In this document: piece by piece, positions 8,001 through 16,491 of the stretch
How the letters are laid out: the number at the start of each line of letters is the position of its first letter
Position numbering within the stretch: position 1 is the first letter of the stretch
Source: a virus
Virus record (IMG/VR): IMGVR_UViG_3300025816_000052
Coordinates: 1 to 29,390 of that record
Direction: 5' to 3' (one strand)
DNA length: 29,390 nt
Made by a program: the position numbers and the translations under genes
Notes under the pieces: generated by a model
The model's input: the letters and a program-made list of their open reading frames with translations, nothing else
The model's database searches: none
Told to the model about the DNA's origin: nothing

Positions 8001-9833
8001 ATGGCATTTACTTTAAGTCCCAGTGTAAGCGTTACCGAGACAGACTTCTCTGGTATCGTATCACTTGTCGCTACTACACCCGCTGCCTTTGTCGGTCGTT
8101 TCGACAAGGGACCGGTCAATGAACGAACCCTAATCAGTAGTGTCAAGGAACTACAGGAAACATTTGGTACTCCAAGCGTCGAGCGTTATGGCTCCGATTG
8201 GTGGACCTGCTATAACTTCCTACAGTACGGAAACAATCTAACAATCGTAAACGTCGCAGGTAGCGGAGCAACTTCTGGTTCTGCTGGTTTGTCTGCGGAT
8301 TTCCCAACATCTGGTGAAACTTTCTTCACCTTTAGATCCAAGGACGAAGGCGCACAGGTCAACGGCGCTCTTGAAATTCAAGTCGTAACTGCTGGTATGA
8401 CATATCCATCAGGAACACTCACTGATGCTTTCTCGTTTAGACCAGCAACTTCTTCATACGCTGCTCGTTTCGGTGCTACTGCTGATGAACTTTCACTCGC
8501 AGTCGTCGATCGAAAGGGAACTTATGGTCCCAGTGGTTCTGTGTTAGAAATCTTTGAAGGAATGAGTCAGATTATCAACGCAGTTGACGACAACGGAACT
8601 GCACTATATTACAAATATCAACTCGCAAACTCAAACTTTATCAAGATCGACGATGGAGTCGGTGAGTTCGAGAGTATCTTTGGATTCTCTGGACTCACTG
8701 GAGCCTCTGCTGACTATAGCGGTGGAGCCATCGGAGCCATTGGAATTACTTTAGGTGTTGATGTTACAGTTGGATCTGCTGACTTGGATGCAAACGGAAA
8801 CCTCGTAAGCACCAAGACTCGCTTCGATAGAGTTCCTCTTGACGCACACGAAGCAACCACAGACGCACGCAAGGGTATCAATGGTCCATACACCTACACA
8901 CTTCAGGGTGGTGCATATGGTACTGCGGTCACTTCTTCCAACAAGCAAAACGCATGGGACACTTACTTCGCCGATCCTGATGTTGCTGATGTGAGTATCC
9001 TGATCGCAGGAGACGCAGACAATGCTCTCAACCAAAAGGTCATTGATATCGCTGCTACTCGTAAGGATTGCCTCGCAGTCATCTCGAAGCCAGTTGGTGA
9101 TGGTTTCGCAGACTCTGCATCACTCGCCAACAAAGCAACTCTAACAGAGGTTACTGAGTCTACCGTCAGAACATACAGAAACAGTGAACTTAACAGAGAT
9201 ACTTCATACGCTGCAATGGATGGTAACTGGAAGCAGCAGAACGATAGTTACAACGGTATCACCAGATGGCTTCCGCTAAACGGTGACATCGCTGGACTTC
9301 TTGCCAGAACAGAAACCGACTTCGGTGCTTGGTTCTCGCCTGGTGGTTATGCTAGAGGAAACATTCTAAATGTCAACAAACTAGCATTCAACCCATCCAA
9401 GGCAGCAAGAGATCTCATCTACTCTGCTGGAATCAACAACGTCGTAGCCTTCCCTGGCTCTGGTACAGTTCTCTGGGGAGACAAGACACTTCAGACCAAA
9501 CCAAGTGCCTTTGATAGAATTCAGGTGCGAAGACTCTTCAACATCCTAGAGAAGTCTTTTGCTACATCAGCAAACTTCATTCTTTTCGAGCAGAACGATG
9601 CGTTCACTAGACGTAGTTTTGTGAACCAGATCGATCCAGTTCTCCGCGATGTTCAGAACAGAAGAGGTCTTGAGAATTATAGGATTGTTTGCGACGAATC
9701 AAACAACCCAGGCTCGGTCGTAGATAGAGGAGAGTTCGTATGTGACATCTTCCTACAGCCAACCAAGTCAGTTCAGTTCGTCAAACTCAACTTCGTCGCA
9801 AACAACTCTGGATCATTCTTCACAGAAGCCTGA
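8001..9833 (+). CDS. 18: gp18 contractile tail sheath protein
   Basis: This encodes 610 residues (T4 gp18 has 659). The N-terminus (SPSVSVTETDFSGIV) is typical of myovirus sheath proteins, which begin with an exposed strand that links neighbours. The most conserved part is the C-terminal third, with ARTETDFGAWFSPGGYARG near 433 and WGDKTLQTKPSAFDRIQVRR near 492. Polymerised sheath contracts around the gp19 tube during injection. The gene has a strong AAGGAG site and its own late promoter (7958), in line with the high copy number required. The codon use is C-ending-rich like gp23. Confidence 0.97.
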   Translation: MAFTLSPSVSVTETDFSGIVSLVATTPAAFVGRFDKGPVNERTLISSVKELQETFGTPSVERYGSDWWTCYNFLQYGNNLTIVNVAGSGATSGSAGLSADFPTSGETFFTFRSKDEGAQVNGALEIQVVTAGMTYPSGTLTDAFSFRPATSSYAARFGATADELSLAVVDRKGTYGPSGSVLEIFEGMSQIINAVDDNGTALYYKYQLANSNFIKIDDGVGEFESIFGFSGLTGASADYSGGAIGAIGITLGVDVTVGSADLDANGNLVSTKTRFDRVPLDAHEATTDARKGINGPYTYTLQGGAYGTAVTSSNKQNAWDTYFADPDVADVSILIAGDADNALNQKVIDIAATRKDCLAVISKPVGDGFADSASLANKATLTEVTESTVRTYRNSELNRDTSYAAMDGNWKQQNDSYNGITRWLPLNGDIAGLLARTETDFGAWFSPGGYARGNILNVNKLAFNPSKAARDLIYSAGINNVVAFPGSGTVLWGDKTLQTKPSAFDRIQVRRLFNILEKSFATSANFILFEQNDAFTRRSFVNQIDPVLRDVQNRRGLENYRIVCDESNNPGSVVDRGEFVCDIFLQPTKSVQFVKLNFVANNSGSFFTEA

Positions 9834-9839
9834 TACATA
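9832..9839 (+). promoter_or_regulatory. Possible weak late octamer GATACATA before gp19
   Basis: It overlaps the gp18 stop and differs at one base from the TATACATA variant found before gp13 and gp3. Transcription would begin near 9845, about 16 nt before the gp19 ATG, ahead of AAAGGAG. The match is degenerate, so this is only a candidate. Confidence 0.25.
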
Positions 9840-9860
9840 CTAGAACAAAGGAGCGTTTAA

Positions 9861-10388
9861 ATGTCATTAGGGAAATTCACAACAAAGTTTGGTCAGGGTA
9901 TCAGACCTAACTTATATAAAGTAACAGGACAGTTTGGTACAGTCACACTCAGTGACGATGAGGCTCTTTTGATCAAGGCCGCGGCGATGCCTTCTGCATC
10001 ACTTGGTGTTGTTACTATCCCTTTCAAGGGAAGAGAAGTAAAAAGAGCAGGAGATAGAACTTTCACTGACTGGACTATTAGCGTTCTTTGTGATGATGCG
10101 AATACAATTCACGAAAAGTTCATCGCATGGTCTGAGGGTTTTATGGGACTTGGAGATACGTCAAGAGGTTTAAATTACGGCGAGTGGACTGTTGCACCTC
10201 TCAGTGTTGCTGCGGCTGCGTCGGGCGGCAATGGACCTATTGCTGAGGATGAAAACGCTGGTAAAACAATCCAACTTGTTGATTGTTGGCCATCTGAGGT
10301 TGGAACCATTGACTTCTCATATGACAGCACCGATGCAGTTGCTGAGTTTAGTGTTACAATCGGTTTCGATCACTGGAAATTTGCTTGA
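9861..10388 (+). CDS. 19: gp19 tail tube protein
   Basis: This encodes 175 residues (T4 gp19 has 163). Recognised by place directly after gp18 and by the sequence pattern: FGQGIRPNLYKVTGQFG at the N-terminus, then KAAAMPSASLGVVTIPFKGR, then DWTISVLCDD and a C-terminal beta strand ending FSVTIGFDHWKF. These are the features of the tail tube fold shared with gp3 and gp54. Hexameric rings of gp19 stack to form the channel through which DNA passes. A good AAAGGAG site precedes the ATG. Confidence 0.93.
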   Translation: MSLGKFTTKFGQGIRPNLYKVTGQFGTVTLSDDEALLIKAAAMPSASLGVVTIPFKGREVKRAGDRTFTDWTISVLCDDANTIHEKFIAWSEGFMGLGDTSRGLNYGEWTVAPLSVAAAASGGNGPIAEDENAGKTIQLVDCWPSEVGTIDFSYDSTDAVAEFSVTIGFDHWKFA

Positions 10389-10424
10389 TAACTGATTTTT
10401 TTTATTATGGAACGGAGAATCTAG

Positions 10425-11942
10425 ATGGCAATTGATTTATTTGGGTTTACTATTGGACGCAATGGAAAACCAACAGCAAAATCAACCAATGGCGCTGACT
10501 CAAAAGCAGCGTCATTTGTTGGTCCAGACGAATATGATGGAACATTCACCGTAGATGGTGGTGGAGTTTTTGGTCAGTACGTTGACTTTCAGGGTGGTTT
10601 CAAATCAGAAAATGATCTGATCGCCCGTTACAGAAGTATGGCACTATATCCCGAAGTCGATCTTGCGATCGATGATATTACAACAGAGGCTATTGTTCAT
10701 AGCGAAGACCGAACAATAGTCTCTATCAATTTAGAAAAAGTTGATATGCCAGTTTCTATTAAGAATAAGATGAAAGATGAGTTTGAGGGAATACTAAGAC
10801 TACTCAAGTTTAATCAGAAGGCTTATGAAATTTTTAGAAGGTGGTACATTGATAGTAAAGTTTACTATCATATCCTTTTAGATGAGTCTAATAAAGGTAA
10901 AGGTATTCTAGAACTTCGTGCCATTGATCCAGTTAAGATCAAGAAGGTTCGTAATGTTCAAAAGAAACAAGAGAGTGTTAATGGAACTCAAGTTGCCGTT
11001 GTTAAGAACGTTCAAGAGTTTTATCTTTACACAAACCTAGACAAGCAGTCAACTTTCCAGACCGCAGCATCAGGACTAAAGATTGCTCCTGATTCTATCT
11101 GTTATGTTCACTCTGGTATTATTGATTCAGGAACCAAGCGAGTTGTTGGATATCTTCAGAAGGCAATTCGTCCATTGAACATGCTTCGACAGACAGAAGA
11201 TGCCACTGTAGTTTATCGTATCTCTCGTGCCCCTGAACGTCGTATCTTTTATATTGACGTAGGTAACCTACCCAAGCAGAAGGCAGAACAGTATCTCAAG
11301 GACATCATGAATCGTTACCAGAACAAGTTGGTCTATGATGCCAGCACTGGTGAGATCAAAGATGATCGTAAGCATATGAACATGCTTGAAGATTACTGGC
11401 TACCAAGACGAGAAGGTGGTAGAGGAACTGAGATCAGCACCCTCGATGGTGGACAGAACCTCGGTGAGATGGAAGACGTTGATTACTTCCTCAAGAAAGT
11501 ATACCGAGCCCTTCACGTTCCCACCTCTCGAATGGATGCTGAAAACGGCTTCAACATGGGACGATCCTCTGAAATTAGCAGAGACGAACTGAACTTCTTC
11601 AAGTTTATCGATCGTCTTCGTCAACGTTTTTCAGAACTGTTCATTCAACTACTCAGAACTCAATGTCTTCTTAAGGGTATAATGAAGGAAGAGGACTGGA
11701 CTAAGATTGTTCAGAATATCCACTTTGATTTCCAGAAGGATTCGTACTTCACAGAACTCAAAGAAGCAGAGATTATGCGAGAGCGTCTTGAGATGCTTCA
11801 AAGCGTAGAGCCATATCTCGGAAGATTCTACTCAGATGACTGGGTAAAGAAGAATATTTTAAAGCAAAGTGAAAAAGAGATTGAAGAAATCGCCAAAGAA
11901 ATGGCGACTCAACCACCTCCCCCTACAGAGGATGAACTATGA
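10425..11942 (+). CDS. 20: gp20 portal protein
   Basis: This encodes 505 residues (T4 gp20 has 524). Diagnostic portal segments are visible: GGFKSENDLIARYRSMA near 63, EVDLAIDDITTEAIV near 84, EDYWLPRREGGRGTEISTL near 322, and DVDYFLKKVYRALHVPTSRM near 350. Twelve copies form the ring at the head vertex where assembly starts and the terminase docks. The ribosome binding site is ACGGAG. The 36-nt gap before it contains an eight-T run without a clear preceding stem. The stop overlaps the next ATG (ATGA). Confidence 0.97.
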   Translation: MAIDLFGFTIGRNGKPTAKSTNGADSKAASFVGPDEYDGTFTVDGGGVFGQYVDFQGGFKSENDLIARYRSMALYPEVDLAIDDITTEAIVHSEDRTIVSINLEKVDMPVSIKNKMKDEFEGILRLLKFNQKAYEIFRRWYIDSKVYYHILLDESNKGKGILELRAIDPVKIKKVRNVQKKQESVNGTQVAVVKNVQEFYLYTNLDKQSTFQTAASGLKIAPDSICYVHSGIIDSGTKRVVGYLQKAIRPLNMLRQTEDATVVYRISRAPERRIFYIDVGNLPKQKAEQYLKDIMNRYQNKLVYDASTGEIKDDRKHMNMLEDYWLPRREGGRGTEISTLDGGQNLGEMEDVDYFLKKVYRALHVPTSRMDAENGFNMGRSSEISRDELNFFKFIDRLRQRFSELFIQLLRTQCLLKGIMKEEDWTKIVQNIHFDFQKDSYFTELKEAEIMRERLEMLQSVEPYLGRFYSDDWVKKNILKQSEKEIEEIAKEMATQPPPPTEDEL

Positions 11943-12193
11943 AACCAGCAGAAGAACTATTAAAGAGTATGCTTGACGACAACATGGAAAAGTTTCAGCA
12001 AACATTTGGTGATACTTTCAAGATGAAGGTTCAAGATGCCACAGGGGCAATCACCCCAGACGTTGTGGCGAATCTAGTCACCAAGCAAGAACCAGAGGTC
12101 GAAGAACCCGAAATCGAAGAGATTGAGGACGAAGAGCGAGAATATATTGAAGTTGATGACAGCGAAAGTGAGGATCCAGATGAAACCGTCTGA
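11939..12193 (+). CDS. Small acidic prohead core protein (gp68-like position)
   Basis: This encodes 84 residues with an amphipathic N-terminal half (ELLKSMLDDNMEKFQQTFGD) and an extremely acidic second half (about residues 50-84, nearly all Glu, Asp, Ile, Val). It sits between the portal and the protease, where T4-like phages keep the small core proteins gp67 and gp68. It starts by ATGA overlap with gp20 and its end overlaps the next small gene by 14 nt. Assignment as a core component is by position and composition, not by clear homology. Confidence 0.75.
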   Translation: MKPAEELLKSMLDDNMEKFQQTFGDTFKMKVQDATGAITPDVVANLVTKQEPEVEEPEIEEIEDEEREYIEVDDSESEDPDETV

Positions 12194-12341
12194 AATTATA
12201 AATAATTTACTAGATAAAAATTACGTTGAAGCAGAGAAAAACATTAAAGATATTCTATATGCCAAGATGGCAAATGGTATTAAGACCCAATATCCAGGCC
12301 ACGATGTAGAAGAAATCGAAGAACCACAAGAAGAGGAATAG
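12180..12341 (+). CDS. 67: gp67-like prohead core protein
   Basis: This encodes 53 residues from the ATG at 12180, which lies in the end of the previous gene. An earlier in-frame ATG at 12123 would extend it deep into that gene and is less likely. The layout resembles T4 gp67 (80 residues): an N-terminal helix (IINNLLDKNYVEAEKNIKDI, then LYAKMANGIK) followed by an acidic tail (EEIEEPQEEE). In T4, gp67 is an abundant core protein that gp21 cuts to small internal peptides. The size is below average for the family. Confidence 0.7.
   Translation: MKPSEIINNLLDKNYVEAEKNIKDILYAKMANGIKTQYPGHDVEEIEEPQEEE
12197..12204 (+). promoter_or_regulatory. Late octamer TATAAATA inside the gp67-like gene
   Basis: Exact late octamer, starting RNA near 12210, about 135 nt before gp21. 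It lies inside the gp67-like gene, so it could supply extra transcripts for gp21 and the scaffold gene. Confidence 0.45.
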
Positions 12342-12344
12342 TAC

Positions 12345-13007
12345 ATGTTACTTATCACCGAAACTACAACTGATGATGTCCGCATTATTACCGAAGCAGC
12401 AGAGGACGGCAAGAAGAACTACTTTATTGAAGGTGTCTTCATGCAGGCCAACAAGCCTAATCGTAACAACCGCATCTACGAAAGAAACATTCTTTTTGGA
12501 GAAGCAAAGCGTTATATCAAGACCTATGTTGACGAGAACAGAGCGTTCGGTGAACTCAACCACCCACAGGGTCCAACTGTAAACCTTGATCGTGTATCAC
12601 ACATCATCAAGGAACTCAGAGAAGACAGCGATAACCTTGTAGGTAAAGCAAAGATTATGGATACTCCTATGGGTAAGATCGTACAGAACCTCATGGATGA
12701 GGGTGCCAAACTTGGCGTATCCTCAAGAGGTATGGGATCACTCAAGGAAAGAAACGGAATCAACGAAGTCCAAAAGGATTTCATGCTTTCCGCAGTAGAT
12801 ATTGTGGCAGATCCTTCTGCTCCTGATGCCTTTGTCAACGGTATCATGGAAGGTAAGGAATGGATCTGGGATAACGGTCTTCTCAAGGAGAGAGATATTC
12901 AGTCTTTCCAAGAGGATATTGAAGATGCGTATACCACAAAACGAAATAGAGAAAATAAATTGATGGAAGTATACGCTTCCTTCATGTCAAAACTTGGAAA
13001 AGTATAA
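12345..13007 (+). CDS. 21: gp21 prohead core protease
   Basis: This encodes 220 residues (T4 gp21 has 212). It has the motifs of this serine protease family: GELNHPQGP with the probable catalytic His73, GVSSRGMGSL with Ser126/127, and SAVDIVADPSAPDAF with an acidic residue near 152-156. It becomes active inside the prohead and cuts after Leu/Ile-x-Glu sites in the scaffold, core and capsid proteins. AGAGGAA at 12333-12338 is its ribosome binding site. Confidence 0.95.
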   Translation: MLLITETTTDDVRIITEAAEDGKKNYFIEGVFMQANKPNRNNRIYERNILFGEAKRYIKTYVDENRAFGELNHPQGPTVNLDRVSHIIKELREDSDNLVGKAKIMDTPMGKIVQNLMDEGAKLGVSSRGMGSLKERNGINEVQKDFMLSAVDIVADPSAPDAFVNGIMEGKEWIWDNGLLKERDIQSFQEDIEDAYTTKRNRENKLMEVYASFMSKLGKV

Positions 13008-13010
13008 ATA
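13003..13010 (+). promoter_or_regulatory. Late promoter octamer TATAAATA before gp22
   Basis: Exact late octamer overlapping the gp21 stop. The predicted start is near 13016, giving a 30-nt leader with AAGGAG (13032-13037) before the ATG at 13046. It would drive gp22 and gp23 together, since no octamer is seen in the 30-nt gap before gp23. Confidence 0.8.
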
Positions 13011-13045
13011 ATGGCGCTAGCAACGAATAAAAAGGAGTCCCTTTC

Positions 13046-14005
13046 ATGAGCCAGAATCCCGTAGACACAGCAAGAACCATTCTTGAGAAGATCGAAAAGA
13101 TCGACGAAGAGAAGCCCGTTCTTGACTCAGAAACATACAACAAGGACGCCACCGGCAAGGGTGATGAGGTTCACACCGATGAGGGTCCAAACAACGCAAA
13201 GAAGAACAAGAAGACCATCGACGCTAAGCCCTCTGCGGCCAAGCCCGAGAAGAAGGTTCCTGAAGTCCTCCCCGCTGGTGGAAACCAGGCTGGTGGTGGC
13301 GTCACTGAGGATCTAAGCGTTCTCTTTGATGGTGAAGATCTTACCGAAGATTTCAAGGTAAAGGCAATCACCATCTTCGAGGCTGCTATTGCTGAGAAGG
13401 TCTCGACTGAAGTCGCTGAACTCGAAGAGGCATATAACGTTGCTCTCGCCGAGGAAGTTGCTGAAGTTACCGAAGAACTCACCAACAAGATTGATGAGTA
13501 TCTTGATTACGCAGTCCAGACTTGGTTACAAGAGAATGAACTCTCTGTTGAGCAGGGCATTCGTACCGAAGTTAGTGAGTCCTTTATGAACGGACTCCAC
13601 CAATTATTCCACGATCATTACATCGAAGTTCCAGAGAGCAAGGTTGACCTTGTTGACGAACTCGCTGAAGAGAACGAGGAACTCGTCACTAGACTCAACG
13701 ACGAAATCCAGACAACTATGGATCTCGCCGAAGAACTACTCGGGTTCCAACGTGCGATCGTGTTCAACGATATGTGCGAGGGACTTGTTGACACTGAAGT
13801 CGAAAAGTTTAAGACCCTCTCTGAAGGTATCGAACACGCAGACATCGAGGAGTATGCTGAAAAACTTCACATTGTCAAAGAATCATACTTCAATGGCGTT
13901 GAAGGCGAAGAAATCGCTGACGACAACAACGAAGGAACACCTACCGTAACCGAGAGCAACTCGATTATGGAAGGTTACGCAAACGCAATCGCTAGATCCC
14001 GCTGA
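13046..14005 (+). CDS. 22: gp22 prohead scaffold protein
   Basis: This encodes 319 residues (T4 gp22 has 269). The protein is strongly acidic and mostly helical, as expected for the major scaffold. Residues about 45-90 are a Lys/Pro/Ala-rich linker. DGEDLTEDF near residue 96 includes a Leu-Thr-Glu site suitable for gp21. From about 130 to 250 there are long Glu/Ala/Leu helices. It is placed between the protease and the capsid protein as in T4. The scaffold is degraded by gp21 after head assembly. Confidence 0.9.
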   Translation: MSQNPVDTARTILEKIEKIDEEKPVLDSETYNKDATGKGDEVHTDEGPNNAKKNKKTIDAKPSAAKPEKKVPEVLPAGGNQAGGGVTEDLSVLFDGEDLTEDFKVKAITIFEAAIAEKVSTEVAELEEAYNVALAEEVAEVTEELTNKIDEYLDYAVQTWLQENELSVEQGIRTEVSESFMNGLHQLFHDHYIEVPESKVDLVDELAEENEELVTRLNDEIQTTMDLAEELLGFQRAIVFNDMCEGLVDTEVEKFKTLSEGIEHADIEEYAEKLHIVKESYFNGVEGEEIADDNNEGTPTVTESNSIMEGYANAIARSR

Positions 14006-14035
14006 ATCAAATAAACTCACAAAGGAGAAGTCAAA

Positions 14036-15484
14036 ATGGATTTCGATAACATCACACCAATGGATTCACTTGAAGAAAAGTGGACTCCCATTCTAGAACA
14101 TAGCGATCTTGAGCCAATTCAAGATCCTTATAAGAGAAAGGTCACCGCTGTCCTTCTCGAAAACGAAGAGAAGGCTCTTCGTGAGCAGAACCTAACCGAA
14201 ACCCCCATGAACGCTCTTGGTGGTAACCTCGGTGGCGGTGCTGTTTCAGGTAACTCCAGCAACTACGCTGGTTTTGATCCCGTTCTCATCAGCCTCGTTC
14301 GTCGTGCTATGCCCAACCTAATGGCATACGACGTTTGTGGTGTGCAGCCCATGTCTGCTCCCACTGGCTTGATCTTCGCAATGCGTACCAAGTACGCTAA
14401 CTTGTCCAGTGGTAATGCAACCTTCGGTGAAGAGGGTCTCTTCCAAGAGGCCGACACCCGTGCAGGTTCAACTGGTGGTGACTTTACCTCAGCCGCCGCC
14501 ATCAGCACCGATCCCTTCGGTTCTGGTACTGCTGCTAACTCAGCCGCTCAGTCGCCTGGTATGCTTGTCGCCAACTCCGAGCGTCTTGGTGAAGGCAACG
14601 ATCAAGCATTCCGCGAAATGGGATTCACCATCGAGCGTGTTGCTGTTGAAGCAAGAACCCGTGCCCTCAAGGCTCAGTACACCACTGAACTCGCACAGGA
14701 TCTCAAGGCTGTTCACGGACTTGATGCAGAGACTGAACTCTCTAACATCCTCTCCACCGAAATCCTTGCTGAAATCAACCGCGAAGTCATTCGTAAGATC
14801 TACAACAATGCTAAACTCGGCGCTCTACAGACTGACCTTACCTTCTCTGGCACCAAGACAGAGGCTGGTATCACTACTGATGGTGTCCTAGTCACACCCC
14901 ACGTTCGTCAGGGTGTCACTGGTGGTATCTACGACATCAACCGCGATGCCGACGGTCGATGGTCCGCAGAGCGTTTCCGTGGTCTCATGTTCCAGTTAGA
15001 GCGTGAAGCCAACGTAATCGCTAAGGAAACTCGACGCGGTAAGGGTAACTTCTGTATCGTCTCTTCCGACGTTGCTTCAGCCCTCGCAATGGGTGGATTC
15101 CTCAACATCTCACCAGCACTAAACGTCAGCCTCAACGTTGACGATACTGCTAGCACCTTCGCTGGTGTTCTTAACGGTAAGATGAAGGTCTACATCGATC
15201 CCTACGCTGGTACTCGTAACTTCGTCTGTGTCGGTTACAGAGGTTCTTCGCCTTACGATGCTGGTATGTTCTACTGCCCCTACGTTCCACTACAGATGGT
15301 CCGTGCGGTCGGTGAGGATACCTTCCAGCCCCGTATCGGGTTCAAGACCCGCTACGGAATGGTCACCAACCCCTTCGTTGGAACTGCAAGTACCAACAAC
15401 ATCGAGACCACTGGTGTCAACCAATACTACCGTATCTTCGAGATTCTTAATCTCCACGGTCAGAACGTCGCACTCAACCCTTGA
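14036..15484 (+). CDS. 23: gp23 major capsid protein
   Basis: This encodes 482 residues (T4 gp23 has 521). Conserved segments include NYAGFDPVLISLVRRAMPNL (about 76-95), then the region VCGVQPMSAPTGLIFAMR, and further down MGFTIERVAVEARTRALKA, IYDINRDADGRW and the C-terminal FKTRYGMVTNPF. Leu53-Thr54-Glu55 is a good gp21 cleavage site and would remove the N-terminal 55 residues, in line with cleavage after Glu65 in T4. Codons are strongly C-ending compared with the flanking genes, which fits high expression. No vertex gene (gp24) follows. The ribosome binding site is AAAGGAG. Confidence 0.98.
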   Translation: MDFDNITPMDSLEEKWTPILEHSDLEPIQDPYKRKVTAVLLENEEKALREQNLTETPMNALGGNLGGGAVSGNSSNYAGFDPVLISLVRRAMPNLMAYDVCGVQPMSAPTGLIFAMRTKYANLSSGNATFGEEGLFQEADTRAGSTGGDFTSAAAISTDPFGSGTAANSAAQSPGMLVANSERLGEGNDQAFREMGFTIERVAVEARTRALKAQYTTELAQDLKAVHGLDAETELSNILSTEILAEINREVIRKIYNNAKLGALQTDLTFSGTKTEAGITTDGVLVTPHVRQGVTGGIYDINRDADGRWSAERFRGLMFQLEREANVIAKETRRGKGNFCIVSSDVASALAMGGFLNISPALNVSLNVDDTASTFAGVLNGKMKVYIDPYAGTRNFVCVGYRGSSPYDAGMFYCPYVPLQMVRAVGEDTFQPRIGFKTRYGMVTNPFVGTASTNNIETTGVNQYYRIFEILNLHGQNVALNP

Positions 15485-15508
15485 GTCTAGTTCTAAGGTA
15501 GCATAAAG

Positions 15509-15541
15509 CACAGCCTCCCTCACGGGGGGCTGTGTTTTTTT
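15509..15541 (+). terminator. Strong intrinsic terminator after gp23
   Basis: Arms CACAGCCTCCC (15509-15519) and GGGGGGCTGTG (15524-15534) pair over 11 bp with one G-U pair and a TCAC loop, followed by seven T. It closes the capsid operon and prevents head gene RNA from running into gp3-uvsY-uvsW. Confidence 0.93.
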
Positions 15542-15542
15542 G

Positions 15543-15550
15543 TATACATA
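15543..15550 (+). promoter_or_regulatory. Late-promoter-like octamer TATACATA before gp3
   Basis: It lies directly after the T-run of the gp23 terminator. Transcription would start near 15556, giving a very short leader with GGGAG (15558-15562) before the ATG at 15569. The same octamer occurs before gp13. Confidence 0.65.
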
Positions 15551-15568
15551 CTTTATTGGGAGAATATT

Positions 15569-16060
15569 ATGTCAGGTAAAGCACCAGATTCAGTAAACTA
15601 TCTGAAGAACAATGGCTTCAAATTTGAGATTCCTAGAATCCCAAATGTAAACTTCTATATCCAACAAGCAAATATCCCATCAATAGATGTTGATAACGTA
15701 GAAACTAAAACCCTGTATGCACAGCCTGTTTACGATACAGGCGGAAGAATTTCATATGGCTCATTGAATCTATCTTTCATTGTTGACGAAGACATGAACA
15801 ACTACATGGAAATCTATAACTGGATAAGAGGTCAAGTTCCTGTTGAAGATAGTCCGCCTCTTCGAGATGCAGATTCACTAGCAAGTGCCATTCTTATAGT
15901 CATGGACAACAAGAGTAGACCCAACATCGAGGTTCAATATCAGGACATATTTCCAGTTAGGCTAGATGAAATCGGATTTGATTTGACAACCACCGATCCA
16001 GACCCTATAATTATAAATACAGAATTTAAATTTACTGGATTGAAAATCACTAAACTATGA
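15569..16060 (+). CDS. 3: gp3-like tail completion protein (tail tube fold)
   Basis: This encodes 163 residues (T4 gp3 has 176). Its pattern (FKFEIPRIPNVNFYIQQANI, followed by strands and NYMEIYNWIRGQ) places it in the gp19/gp54/gp3 tail tube group. I assign gp3 because marine T4-like phages carry gp3 between gp23 and uvsY. T4 gp3 ends the tail tube and helps stabilise the sheath. A baseplate tube protein such as gp54 is the alternative. The stop overlaps the uvsY start (ATGA). Confidence 0.8.
   Translation: MSGKAPDSVNYLKNNGFKFEIPRIPNVNFYIQQANIPSIDVDNVETKTLYAQPVYDTGGRISYGSLNLSFIVDEDMNNYMEIYNWIRGQVPVEDSPPLRDADSLASAILIVMDNKSRPNIEVQYQDIFPVRLDEIGFDLTTTDPDPIIINTEFKFTGLKITKL
16012..16019 (+). promoter_or_regulatory. 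Late octamer TATAAATA near the end of gp3
   Basis: Exact late octamer inside gp3, placing a start near 16025, about 32 nt before uvsY. It is in coding sequence (Ile-Asn-Thr), so chance remains possible, but it is well placed for uvsY-uvsW. Confidence 0.45.
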
Positions 16061-16491
16061 ACTTGAATGATATTCGTGAGATGGTCAGCAAAGACCTAGA
16101 GATGGATCGAACCGAACTGGATATCGAGTCTATCAAAACACCCCAACTTCATAACAAGTATCTTATCCTATTCACGGATGAGACGTTGTTGTTTAAGAAG
16201 ATGCAGGCAGAGTATAAGACACTTCGTAAAGATAAGTGGCTATACTACACTGGTAAGATGGGAGATGACGAACTGAAGCAGAGGAACTGGGAGCCATTTC
16301 CTCTCAATGTTCTTCGTGCTGATACTGATCAGTTTATCGAATCGGATCGTGAACTAATCATTCAGTCTCATCGTCTTGCCCTACAGGAAGAAAAGGTCAA
16401 GTATCTCGAAGGGGTAGTAAAGATCATCAACAACCGACAGTGGTATATTCGATCCGCAATCGACTGGGCTAAATTTTCTAACGGCGGATAA
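16057..16491 (+). CDS. uvsY: UvsY recombination mediator
   Basis: This encodes 144 residues (T4 UvsY has 137). The N-terminal half has the pattern LNDIREMVSKDLEMDRTELD, then the segment KYLILFTDETLLFKKMQAEY, with a basic patch KTLRKDKWLYYTGK. The C-terminal helix (SAIDWAKF) is where UvsY subunits associate in T4. UvsY loads the UvsX recombinase on gp32-coated single-stranded DNA. It is coupled to gp3 by overlap and followed by uvsW after 16 nt. Confidence 0.9.
   Translation: MNLNDIREMVSKDLEMDRTELDIESIKTPQLHNKYLILFTDETLLFKKMQAEYKTLRKDKWLYYTGKMGDDELKQRNWEPFPLNVLRADTDQFIESDRELIIQSHRLALQEEKVKYLEGVVKIINNRQWYIRSAIDWAKFSNGG

Noticed and set aside
10397-10404. Eight-T run after gp19 as a terminator
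   Set aside because: No convincing GC-containing stem precedes it, and gp20 follows within 21 nt.
13171-13488. Antisense and shifted frames over the scaffold gene
   Set aside because: They arise from Glu/Ala/Lys-rich codon bias of gp22 and lack start signals or recognisable protein features.
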